Shown: positions 1 through 6,250, numbered from the stretch's first letter. The stretch: DNA of 12,927 bases from Succinatimonas sp. UBA7265 (GCA_002473165.1 DKSD01000056.1:1-12927); one strand, 5' to 3'. Made by a program: numbers and translations. The notes: a model not told the origin generated them from the letters alone.

Positions 1-309
1 CTATGTAGTCTACTTTTGGGTTTCAGGGAACTCACACAGCAGACGTGCAAGGAACTCAAGATCGAAATCCTTGCGATGGAGTGCAGCCGCGACCGCGTTC
101 ACCTCTTTCTGAAGTGCCGGCCGCAGCAGCCCCCTGCCGGGATCATGAAGAAGATCAAAGGAGCTTCTTCCAGAGTCCTGCGAGACGAGTTTCCCGTGCT
201 GAGCCACGCGCCCAGCCTCTGGACCAGAAACTATTTTGTTTCCACGGCAGGAGACGTATCCGGCGCCACCATCCAGCGATACGTTGAGACGCAGAAAAAA
301 AGGAGCTGA
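1..309 (+). CDS. tnpA: IS200/IS605 TnpA transposase, 5'-partial, HUH motif altered
   Basis: This is the C-terminal part of a Y1 single-strand transposase, which nicks and rejoins single-stranded element ends at hairpins. The frame is open to base 1, so the N-terminus is either off-window or lost. Recognisable parts are the ELKIEILAME strand, the HUH region, the IMKKIKGASSRVLRDEFP helix, LWTRNYFVSTAGDVS, and the catalytic Tyr at 280-282 in IQRYVETQ. The HUH triad normally reads H-V-H (as in DHVHL). Here it reads R-V-H, because codon 94-96 is CGC rather than CAC. Losing the first metal-binding His should abolish nicking, although this is inferred from the family and not tested. Its TGA (307-309) abuts tnpB. 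The family identity is sure; whether the protein works is doubtful. A TTG at 16 could start the visible piece but would give only 97 residues, shorter than the usual 130-155. Confidence 0.85.
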   Translation, partial: LCSLLLGFRELTQQTCKELKIEILAMECSRDRVHLFLKCRPQQPPAGIMKKIKGASSRVLRDEFPVLSHAPSLWTRNYFVSTAGDVSGATIQRYVETQKKRS

Positions 310-314
310 ACGAC

Positions 315-1436
315 ATAAAGACCTTCAAATTCAAACTTTACCGCTCGAAGAAGACGCGGCGGCTGGATCATCAGCTTTGGGTCGCGTGCAAGATCTGCAA
401 TCATGCCATCGCGCTTCATCGCCGCTACCGGAAGCTCTGCCACAGGTCTCTTTCCAGGTTTTCCCTCCGGAAACACCTTGCGAAGCTCAGGAAGCTTCCG
501 CGCTATGCGTTCTGGAACGACATCCCTTCCCATGCCATCCAGGACATCACCGACCGCATCCGGCGCGGCTACAGGCTTTTTTGGGAGAGCCTGAAGAACA
601 AGCGCAAGACCGTGCCGCCGAAGTTCAGGAGCCGGCGGAAATACCGCTCCCTCTCGTACAACATGGTCGGGCGTTCCGTCATCAAGGGAAACGTCATCAG
701 GATTGCCGGCGGGAAGTACAAGTTTTCCAGGAGCCGCGACATCGAAGGAACTGTCAGGCTCCTCACGGTCAAACGGGACGCCTGCGGGGACTTCTTTGTG
801 TATCTCATCTGCGACACGCCTGAAGTCAGGAGAGAAACCGGAATGGGTGAAAGCATCGGTTTCGATTTCGGCTTCAAAGGGGCGATGCTCGCAGCCGAGG
901 ATCCGAAGAACGACATCCCCGGACCATCCTTCTTCCGCAGGCAGAAGAACGCCATCGCGAGGGCGAACCGCAAGCTGTCCGGCAAGCGGACAGGCTCGCA
1001 CAACCGCGAGAAAGCCCGTCTGGAACTTGTGCGGCTGCATCGGCGCGTGGCGAACCGGCGGCGGGCGTTCCACTGGGAACTGGCGCGGGAACTTTGCAAG
1101 AAGTATTCCGTCATCTGCCTTGAAGACCTCAATCTGAAGCGGATGCAGACGGGACACGGGAAGAAAGCTGCGGACTATGGTTTTGCCGAACTCGTCAGCA
1201 TTCTGGAATACGTCAGTCCTCAATTCGGGACAGCCGTCGTCCGCATCGGGAAGTTCTTCCCCTCCAGTCAGCTTTGCAACGTCTGCGGCTTCCGGAACAA
1301 GGAAATCAAGGATGTTCGCATCCGTGCATGGGACTGCCCGAAATGCGGGGCGCATCATGATCGCGACCGCAACGCGGCGAAGAACATCCGCGAAGAAGGG
1401 CTGCGCATTCTTTCAGAAAAACAGGCAACGGCCTGA
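315..1436 (+). CDS. tnpB: TnpB RNA-guided nuclease (IS605 OrfB), non-canonical start
   Basis: TnpB is an omega-RNA-guided DNA nuclease related to Cas12. The frame runs unbroken from 288 to 1436. From 315 the protein would be 373 residues, normal for the family, beginning IKTFKFKLYRS, a typical TnpB opening. No ATG, GTG or TTG occurs in frame until GTG at 612, which would remove about 100 residues. AGGAG at 301-305 lies 9 bases before ATA at 315, so ATA (probably a mutated ATG) is the best-placed start. CTG at 306, overlapping the tnpA stop, is the alternative. The RuvC-like residues are present: Asp at 864-866 (FDFGFK), Glu at 1122-1124 (CLEDLN) and Asp at 1365-1367 (DRDRNAAKNI). The zinc knuckle is also intact, with Cys codons at 1275, 1284, 1335 and 1344. 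The nuclease therefore looks catalytically complete, but expression may be poor because of the start codon. Confidence 0.85.
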   Translation: MKTFKFKLYRSKKTRRLDHQLWVACKICNHAIALHRRYRKLCHRSLSRFSLRKHLAKLRKLPRYAFWNDIPSHAIQDITDRIRRGYRLFWESLKNKRKTVPPKFRSRRKYRSLSYNMVGRSVIKGNVIRIAGGKYKFSRSRDIEGTVRLLTVKRDACGDFFVYLICDTPEVRRETGMGESIGFDFGFKGAMLAAEDPKNDIPGPSFFRRQKNAIARANRKLSGKRTGSHNREKARLELVRLHRRVANRRRAFHWELARELCKKYSVICLEDLNLKRMQTGHGKKAADYGFAELVSILEYVSPQFGTAVVRIGKFFPSSQLCNVCGFRNKEIKDVRIRAWDCPKCGAHHDRDRNAAKNIREEGLRILSEKQATA

Positions 1437-1553
1437 AACACAAACCGGGCGGGGCATCGTCCAGTAACAGGAGCTTCCGTAAGTCCCTCGCGAGAGGGCA
1501 GGAAACGCTAGTCACTTTAGAATCCCATGGCTTCAGCCGTGGGAGTATGTCAA
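1400..1553 (+). ncRNA. Probable omega (guide) RNA scaffold at IS605 right end
   Basis: In characterised TnpB systems the guide RNA covers the 3' end of tnpB plus the right end, and the first bases after the element act as the guide. Here the 117 bases after the tnpB stop hold two hairpins. One is CCCTC/GAGGG with a GCGA loop (1485-1498). The other is the terminal hairpin (1523-1544), 9 pairs with one G-T wobble. The element boundary is TCAA at 1553, so the guide would begin at 1554. The 5' limit given is a guess, since it cannot be read from sequence. Assignment rests on family knowledge and the visible structures, not on any expression data. Confidence 0.5.
1523..1553 (+). repeat. IS605-type right-end hairpin and TCAA cleavage site
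   Basis: TCCCATGGC (1523-1531) and GCCGTGGGA (1536-1544) form a 9-pair stem with one G-T wobble, closed by TTCA. The stem is followed by GTATG and TCAA. This is the usual form of IS200/IS605 right ends recognised by TnpA as a single-stranded hairpin. The cleavage tetranucleotide is assigned by analogy with IS608. Confidence 0.75.
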
Positions 1554-1599
1554 AGTTCACAGATCCGCGCTCTCAAAGTGGCGCAAAGCGCTTTTCTCG

Positions 1600-1625
1600 T
1601 GTATTCCTGAAATACAGGGTTTTTT
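1600..1625 (+). terminator. Weak hairpin plus T-run between IS element and permease
   Basis: The 120-base gap 1554-1673 holds no gene. It contains two short alternative hairpins followed by six T residues (1620-1625): TGTATT/AATACA (1600-1605 and 1611-1616), or TCCTG/CAGGG (1605-1609 and 1615-1619). Either could act as a weak intrinsic terminator on the plus strand. A second very small palindrome, GCGC-AAA-GCGC then TTTT, sits at 1581-1595. The stems are short, so confidence is low. No convincing promoter for the downstream permease was found in the gap. Confidence 0.35.
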
Positions 1626-1673
1626 ACATTAGCCTCGCGGAGCTTTTCTGTCCGCGCGGCGGGGAGCATCTGC

Positions 1674-2939
1674 ATGGATCCTGCGATCATCACGCTCGTT
1701 GTTCTTGGAGCCGTGGCTTTTCTCTTTATCACCGAACTCATCCCTATGGCCATCACGGCGCTGTGCGCGGCCGTGACGCTCGGGCTTACCGGCGTGCTCA
1801 CGCTAAACGAGGTCTTTTCGGGCTTCTCCAATTCCACCGTGATCCTCTTTGCCGGCATGTTTGTCGTCGGCGCGGCCATGCTCGAATCCGGGCTGGCGCA
1901 GACGATCGGGCGTTTTGTCGTGAGGTTTGTGGGCGTGAAGGAGGGGCCGCTCATGGTGGCGCTGATGCTCGTGACCATCGTGATGTCCGCCTTTGCCTCG
2001 AACACCGGCACCGTGGCCTGTTTAATGCCCATGGTCATCGGCGTGTGCGTCTCCGCGAAGATCTCGGCGGCGCCGCTTTTGATGGCTTTGGCCGTGGCCG
2101 CAAACGTTGGCTGCGATCTCACCATGGTGGGCACGCCGCCCAATATGCTGGCGGTGGCCTCGCTCGAGCACGCGGGCTTTGAGCCTTTTGGCTTCTTTGA
2201 ATTTGCGATCATCGGCGGCCCGATCGCGCTGTGCGCCGTGCTCTTTATGGTGTTCGCCGGCAGAAAGATGCTGCCGCACACCAAACCGCGCATGGCAGGC
2301 GAGTGGGCTGACAACGGCCAGAATGTCGGCAGCATCAGGCAGCAGATCCAGGCCGTGGCCATTTTGGCTTTGGTTGTCGCCGGGCTCATCGTCGGCATCC
2401 CGGGCGTGCCGCCGTCGCTCGTCGCGGTCATCGGCGCGCTCTTGTGCGTGCTCTCGCGCACCATCACCGAAAAGCAGGCCTATGACGGCATAGACTGGGT
2501 CACGATCTTCCTTTTTGCCGGCATGCTGCCTTTGGCCACCGCCCTGCAAAAGACCGGCGCGGGGCAGATGGTCGCCGACTTTGTGGTCGGGCTTATGGGC
2601 AGCGAACCCTCGGGCATGACGATCATGGCTGTGCTTTTTATCCTCTCCTGCGGCCTGACGCAGTTTATGCCCAACACGGCCACGGCGGCGCTGCTCATTC
2701 CCATCGGACTTTCGATCTCAGCGCGCCTGGGAGTGTCGCCTTACGCCGTCGTCATGGGCATCACGATCGCCGCCTCGTGCTCTTTCGCCACTCCGGTGGC
2801 GACGCCGCCGAACACGCTGATCCTCTCGCCGTCGGGCATGAAGTTTAAGCATTACCTCTATGTGGGGCTGCCGCTGTGCCTGATCTGCTTCATCCTCTGC
2901 GTGGCCATCGTGCCGGTCGCCTGGCCGTTCCGCCCGTAG
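1674..2939 (+). CDS. DASS/SLC13-family anion permease
   Basis: This is an inner-membrane transporter of 421 residues, very hydrophobic throughout, with two inverted halves typical of the divalent anion:Na+ symporter (DASS) group of the ion transporter superfamily. The first half carries S-N-T at residues 109-111 followed by GTVACLMP, and then VGTPPN. The second half carries P-N-T at 333-335 followed by ATAALLIP, and then VATPPNT. These motifs form the sodium and substrate sites in characterised members such as VcINDY. The second motif is unusual in having Pro where Ser is common. Substrates of the family include succinate, malate, fumarate, citrate and sulfate; the sequence does not say which applies here. 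A C4-dicarboxylate would suit a fermentative anaerobe, but that is inference. The start is ATG at 1674 with GGGGAG 7 bases upstream. The gene is probably monocistronic, since hairpins and a new promoter follow. Confidence 0.85.
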   Translation: MDPAIITLVVLGAVAFLFITELIPMAITALCAAVTLGLTGVLTLNEVFSGFSNSTVILFAGMFVVGAAMLESGLAQTIGRFVVRFVGVKEGPLMVALMLVTIVMSAFASNTGTVACLMPMVIGVCVSAKISAAPLLMALAVAANVGCDLTMVGTPPNMLAVASLEHAGFEPFGFFEFAIIGGPIALCAVLFMVFAGRKMLPHTKPRMAGEWADNGQNVGSIRQQIQAVAILALVVAGLIVGIPGVPPSLVAVIGALLCVLSRTITEKQAYDGIDWVTIFLFAGMLPLATALQKTGAGQMVADFVVGLMGSEPSGMTIMAVLFILSCGLTQFMPNTATAALLIPIGLSISARLGVSPYAVVMGITIAASCSFATPVATPPNTLILSPSGMKFKHYLYVGLPLCLICFILCVAIVPVAWPFRP

Positions 2940-2979
2940 GCTGAAAAATGCGGGGCAGGCGCCAAAATCGAAAAAACGC

Positions 2980-2998
2980 CGCCGGGCTGTGCCCGGCG
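2980..2998 (-). terminator. GC-rich hairpin with T-run on minus strand
   Basis: CGCCGGGC (2980-2987) and GCCCGGCG (2991-2998) form an 8-pair stem with a TGT loop. On the minus strand the stem is followed, after GGCG, by six T (bases 2976-2971), the form of an intrinsic terminator for transcripts coming from the right. On the plus strand no T-run follows, so it would end the permease transcript only weakly or by another route. It may also protect the permease mRNA 3' end. Confidence 0.45.
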
Positions 2999-3018
2999 CC
3001 TGAGTGAGGGCTCAGGCG
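2997..3018 (+). repeat. Perfect 8-bp inverted repeat just upstream of promoter
   Basis: CGCCTGAG (2997-3004) and CTCAGGCG (3011-3018) form a perfect 8-pair stem around a TGAGGG loop, sharing its first two bases with the preceding hairpin. It lies where a -35 element for the promoter at 3020-3030 would fall. It may be an operator-like palindrome, or part of a weak plus-strand terminator, since it is followed by GTTTGC. The role is unknown. Confidence 0.45.
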
Positions 3019-3019
3019 G

Positions 3020-3030
3020 TTTGCTATAAT
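3020..3030 (+). promoter_or_regulatory. Extended -10 promoter for SHMT-like/dusA/AKR operon
   Basis: TTTGCTATAAT contains a perfect TATAAT at 3025-3030 and the extended -10 dinucleotide TG at 3022-3023. No TTGACA-like -35 is visible at 16-18 bases. Transcription would start near 3037, giving a leader of about 30 bases before ATG 3069. The same 11 bases occur on the minus strand at 7457-7447 ahead of the dCMP deaminase gene, which supports this being a real promoter form in this organism. Confidence 0.7.
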
Positions 3031-3068
3031 TTTGAATGAGTAAAACACCTTCTTTTAAGGGATAAATC

Positions 3069-4340
3069 ATGGTTTCTCTGTCGGCACTTGCGAAAATCGA
3101 TCCTGAACTTTTCGGCTATTTTGAAAAGGAGATGGAGCATCAGCACTCCTCGCTCTCCTTTATCCCGGACGAAAACACGACCTCGCCGCTGTGCGCCGCT
3201 ATCATGGGAAACGTCCTGATCAACTCGGTGAGCAAGGTTTCCTACAACCGCTCCGAAGGCCTTGAGGCCATGACGTCCAAGCGCATCTGCGAACTGTTCG
3301 GCGCCGAGTACGCCAATCTCCGCACGCTCAACATCGAAGCGGCCTCCCGCGTGGTCTTCCAGGCGCTCACGAACCGCGGCGATGTGGTGATGTCGCTCGA
3401 TCTGCGCAAAAAAGAGCACTGCAACAGCGAAAACCTGGTGTTCCGTTTCATAAATTTCGGCATAGATCCCAAGACCCAGGAACTCGACTACGCCGATATT
3501 GAAAAGAAGGCCAAGGCCAACCGCCCCCATCTCATCATCCTCTCGCCGGTGAACTATCCGCGCGATCTTGATTACGCGCGCCTCTCGGAGATCGCCAAAG
3601 GCTGCGGCGCCATATTGTGGTGCGACATCTCCCAGACGGCTGGCCTCATAGCCAGCCACGCGCTCTCCTCGCCTTTCCCTTACGCCGATGTCGTGACGTT
3701 TACGGTGCAGGGCGCCATGCAGGGCCCGCAGTGCGCCGTGATCCTCACCCGCCGCGAGTACGGCGGGCTCATAGACCGCGCCGTGAACACCTCAGGCCAC
3801 CGCGGGCTTCTGACGGCGCAGCTGGCCGCGCTCTCGGCGCGCATCCATGAGATGTCCGCCCCGCTTTACGCCGATTACGGCAAGGCGGTGCTTGAGAATG
3901 CCCGCGCCCTGGAAAAAGGCCTGAAGGCCGCCGGCATGCATGTCATCGGGCCTGAGACCCAGTCGCACTTTGTGATGGTGAACATGCAGGATTCGGCGCT
4001 CTCGGCCCGCGGCGCGCAGGAACTGCTCTCTGACTGCAATGTCGAGGTGAGGTACGCCCAGGTGGAAACCTCGCGCCCGGATGTTAAATTCGATTCCGTG
4101 CGTTTCTCGGTGCTCTCGGCCACGACCCGCGGCGTCAAGACCCAGGATTTTGAAAAGATCGGACAGACCATCGGGCGCTACCTCTTAAACCCCGACGACG
4201 AGCACGCGGAGGAGCTGCGCTCCCAGGTGGCGCGCCTTACCGCCACGCTGCCGTTTTTTGGGCGCAAGTGGCTGCCTGAGGGCGTGAGCCTGAGCGAGGC
4301 CGAGATCGCCTCGCTCTCCTACAGCGGCTTCAAGCGCTGA
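3069..4340 (+). CDS. SHMT-like fold-type I protein lacking the PLP lysine
   Basis: This 423-residue protein aligns along its length with serine hydroxymethyltransferase (GlyA). Shared features are FIPDENTTSP near residue 31 (GlyA IASENYTSP), ELFGAEYAN at 75-83, His117 (GlyA His126), Asp186 in DISQTAG (GlyA Asp200, which contacts PLP N1), and Arg345 in VRFSVLSATTRG (GlyA Arg363, which binds substrate carboxylate). The active site is otherwise dismantled. The Schiff-base Lys229 position, 29 residues after the Asp in both proteins, is Gly215 (VQGAMQGP against THKTLRGP). The phosphate-binding S-G-S is N-I-E (88-90). About eight residues are missing in the region of the YAEGYPGKRYYGG loop. His203 is Gln189. 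It is therefore unlikely to be a working SHMT. The reading frame is clean and the SD AAGGGA is well placed. The stop overlaps the dusA start (TGATG), implying coupled translation. It may be regulatory, structural or ligand-binding; the function is not known. Confidence 0.8.
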   Translation: MVSLSALAKIDPELFGYFEKEMEHQHSSLSFIPDENTTSPLCAAIMGNVLINSVSKVSYNRSEGLEAMTSKRICELFGAEYANLRTLNIEAASRVVFQALTNRGDVVMSLDLRKKEHCNSENLVFRFINFGIDPKTQELDYADIEKKAKANRPHLIILSPVNYPRDLDYARLSEIAKGCGAILWCDISQTAGLIASHALSSPFPYADVVTFTVQGAMQGPQCAVILTRREYGGLIDRAVNTSGHRGLLTAQLAALSARIHEMSAPLYADYGKAVLENARALEKGLKAAGMHVIGPETQSHFVMVNMQDSALSARGAQELLSDCNVEVRYAQVETSRPDVKFDSVRFSVLSATTRGVKTQDFEKIGQTIGRYLLNPDDEHAEELRSQVARLTATLPFFGRKWLPEGVSLSEAEIASLSYSGFKR

Positions 4341-5323
4341 TGCCGGTTTTCTTTTCAGAGGCTGACCGCTTTTCCGCCGCGCCGATGGTGGATGTCACCA
4401 CCTCGGCTTTTCGCAGAGCCTGCAGGCTCTACACCCGCAAGGCGATGCTCTACACGGAGATGATCGCCGCCGACGCCATCACCCACGGCCGCCTGAGCCT
4501 TTTGGAATTTGATCCTGCAGAGCAGCCCTTGACGCTGCAGCTGGGCGGTTGTGTGCCTGAGGCTCTGGCCGCCGCGGCCAAAGAGGGCGAGAAGGCGGGG
4601 TTTGCCGCTATAAACCTCAACGCCGGCTGCCCCTCTGACAAGGTGCAGTCGGGGGCTTTTGGCGCTGTGATGATGAAAGATCCTGAGCATCTGGCCTCTT
4701 GCGTCAAAGCCATGCAGGACGCGGTAAGCATCCCGGTGAGCGTCAAGACCCGTATCGGCGTTGACGATCTCGACTCCCCTGAATTCACCCGCACTCTCAT
4801 TGGCGCTATTTACAGCACGGGCTGCCGGCATGTCATAATCCATGCCCGCAAGTGCTGGCTCAAAGGCCTCTCCCCCAAAGAAAACCGCAGCGTGCCGCCG
4901 CTTGATTACGCGCGCGTCTACGGGCTGAAGCAGGATTTTCCCGATCTTTACATCACCATAAACGGCGGCATCGCCTCCATTGAGCAGTGCCTTGAGTGCC
5001 TAAAGCACGTCGACGGCGTGATGCTGGGCCGCGCTCTCATCGACAACCCCTATCTTATGGCAAGGGTCGACTCTGAGATCTTCAATGACGGCTCTGCGGT
5101 CAAAACCCGCGGGCAGATCCTCGCTGAGGCTCAGGATCTTGCCGCGCGTTTTGAGGCTGAGGGACACCGTTTTCGCCATTTAGGACAGCATTTTTTGAAC
5201 CTTTTTGCCTCGGTGCCCGGCTCAAAGCGGTATCGCCGCTATCTGTCACTGCACCTCTCTGAGCCCGGCGGGGCGCAGATCTTAAAAGAGGCTTACGCGC
5301 AGCTTTGCGGCGGGGAGCTCTGA
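4340..5323 (+). CDS. dusA: tRNA-dihydrouridine synthase A
   Basis: This is an FMN-dependent enzyme that reduces uridines 20/20a in the tRNA D-loop to dihydrouridine using NADPH. The 327 residues form a TIM barrel followed by a C-terminal helical tRNA-binding domain. RFSAAPMVDVT (10-20) is the N-terminal FMN motif. Cys97 in NAGCPSDKVQ is the catalytic acid, and Lys136 (VKTRIG) and His168 (IIHARK) line the flavin site. INGGI and GVMLGRAL bind the FMN phosphate. The stretch from HARK through WLKGLSPKENR to PPLDY is characteristic of DusA and separates it from DusB and DusC. The start ATG 4340 overlaps the upstream TGA by one base, so translation probably depends on the SHMT-like gene. The stop lies 2 bases before the ATG of the aldo/keto reductase. 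All key residues are present. Confidence 0.93.
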   Translation: MPVFFSEADRFSAAPMVDVTTSAFRRACRLYTRKAMLYTEMIAADAITHGRLSLLEFDPAEQPLTLQLGGCVPEALAAAAKEGEKAGFAAINLNAGCPSDKVQSGAFGAVMMKDPEHLASCVKAMQDAVSIPVSVKTRIGVDDLDSPEFTRTLIGAIYSTGCRHVIIHARKCWLKGLSPKENRSVPPLDYARVYGLKQDFPDLYITINGGIASIEQCLECLKHVDGVMLGRALIDNPYLMARVDSEIFNDGSAVKTRGQILAEAQDLAARFEAEGHRFRHLGQHFLNLFASVPGSKRYRRYLSLHLSEPGGAQILKEAYAQLCGGEL

Positions 5324-5325
5324 TC

Positions 5326-6186
5326 ATGGAACTTAATGTCAATTCAACCTTTTCCTTAAACAACGGGATCGCGATGCCGGTTTTCGGGCTGGGAGTTTTC
5401 AAAGCCTCGCAGGAGCAGGCAGCCGCCGCGGTGTGCTGCGCCCTGAAGATGGGCTACCGCATGGCGGACACGGCGCGCGCCTATTCAAACGAGCAGGGCG
5501 TGGGCGAGGGGATCCGCCAAAGCGGCGTGCCGCGCGATCAGATCTTTGTGACGACGAAACTGTGGAAGACGGATTATCAGGATGCCGCCTCCGGGCTTAA
5601 AAACTCGCTGCGCCGCCTCGGGCTTGATTATGTCGATCTGCTGCTGCTCCACTGGCCGTTTAAAGGCTACGGCGAGGCCTGGATGCAGCTTGAGGAGCTG
5701 CAGCGCCAGGGGCTGTGCCGCTCGATCGGCGTGTCGAATTTCAAAATCCATCATTTAAAAGAGCTCGCGCAAGGCGGGGCGACGGTGACGCCGCAGGTCA
5801 ACCAGACGGAGATCCATCCGGTGAACACCGAGGAGGAACTGTGCAACTACTGCCGGCAGAACGGCATCCAGGTGGAGGCTTATTCGCCGCTGGGCGGCGA
5901 GGGCCGGCTGCTGCTTGACGATCCGCGCCTCGTGGGCATGCGCGAGCATTACCGCCGCACCCCCTCGCAGATCCTGCTGCGCTGGGACATCCAGCGCGGC
6001 ATCATCGCGATCCCCAAGTCCGTGCACGAAGAGCGCATCCGCGAGAACATGGGGCTCTTCGACTTTGATCTCTCCCAGGGCGATCTGCAGACGATCTCCG
6101 ACATGAACTCCAACGATCGCCGCAATTATGATCCGGACAGGATCGACGAGCGCCCTTCCTGGATGGAGCCTAAATTCTCGGATTAG
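5326..6186 (+). CDS. Aldo/keto reductase (2,5-diketogluconate reductase-like)
   Basis: This is an NADPH-dependent cytoplasmic oxidoreductase of 286 residues with a TIM barrel. The catalytic tetrad is complete: Asp48 and Tyr53 in DTARAYSNE, Lys78 in TTKLW, and His109 in LLLLHWP. The cofactor-binding IPKSVHEERIREN lies near the C-terminus, and VNQTEIHP and YSPLGG are the usual barrel motifs. It is closest in form to the prokaryotic AKR5-type enzymes (DkgA/DkgB) that reduce methylglyoxal and keto sugars; the actual substrate cannot be read. I chose ATG 5326, which has GGGGAG 8 bases upstream. A TTG at 5305 would add seven residues inside dusA and has no support. It is the last gene of the operon and is closed by the terminator at 6198-6235. 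Confidence 0.9.
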   Translation: MELNVNSTFSLNNGIAMPVFGLGVFKASQEQAAAAVCCALKMGYRMADTARAYSNEQGVGEGIRQSGVPRDQIFVTTKLWKTDYQDAASGLKNSLRRLGLDYVDLLLLHWPFKGYGEAWMQLEELQRQGLCRSIGVSNFKIHHLKELAQGGATVTPQVNQTEIHPVNTEEELCNYCRQNGIQVEAYSPLGGEGRLLLDDPRLVGMREHYRRTPSQILLRWDIQRGIIAIPKSVHEERIRENMGLFDFDLSQGDLQTISDMNSNDRRNYDPDRIDERPSWMEPKFSD

Positions 6187-6197
6187 GCGCATCGCAG

Positions 6198-6235
6198 AAA
6201 AAAAAGCGCGCCTGCAAAATGCGACGCGCTTTTTT
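6198..6235. terminator. Bidirectional intrinsic terminator
   Basis: An A-run (6198-6205) and GCGCG (6206-6210) face CGCGC (6225-6229) and a T-run (6230-6235), giving a stem with T tails on both strands. It lies between the convergent aldo/keto reductase and HAD phosphatase genes and can end both transcripts. Confidence 0.85.
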
Positions 6236-6250
6236 GCTTAAGGGCAGGAC

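Larger units (their letters stand above)
1..1553 (+). mobile_element. IS200/IS605-family element, right part (left end outside window)
   Basis: The window opens inside an element with the classic arrangement of a Y1 HUH transposase gene (tnpA) followed directly by tnpB and then a right end carrying an imperfect hairpin. The hairpin has arms at 1523-1531 and 1536-1544 and a TTCA loop. It is followed by GTATG and then TCAA at 1550-1553. In IS608 the right end is cleaved at TCAA after such a hairpin, so I place the boundary at 1553; this is by analogy. The left end, its hairpin and the target tetra/pentanucleotide lie before base 1. Both genes carry one suspicious lesion each (HUH His to Arg; no canonical tnpB start), so the copy may be immobile or may depend on a TnpA supplied in trans. 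Arginine codons CGG and AGG look more frequent here than in the flanking genes, consistent with an acquired element. Confidence 0.88.

Noticed and set aside
236..823. Plus-strand open frame (195 codons) overlapping the start of tnpB
   Set aside because: The homology to TnpB is in a different frame (frame of 315). This frame gives an unrecognisable, low-complexity protein.
231..1358. Long minus-strand open frame (375 codons) opposite tnpA/tnpB
   Set aside because: It lies wholly antisense to recognised transposon genes. Its product is Pro/Arg-rich with no family resemblance, as expected from a GC-rich gene read in reverse.
612..1436. tnpB starting at GTG 612
   Set aside because: It would discard about 100 residues of recognisable TnpB N-terminus encoded without stops from 315, and no SD is seen before 612.
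1550..2467. Minus-strand open frame (305 codons) opposite the permease
   Set aside because: It is antisense to a gene with clear DASS motifs, and its Ser/Thr/Ala/Met-rich product matches no family I recognise.
3069..4340. Annotation as a working GlyA (serine hydroxymethyltransferase)
   Set aside because: The PLP lysine, the S-G-S phosphate site and the catalytic loop are absent, so only the fold can be claimed.
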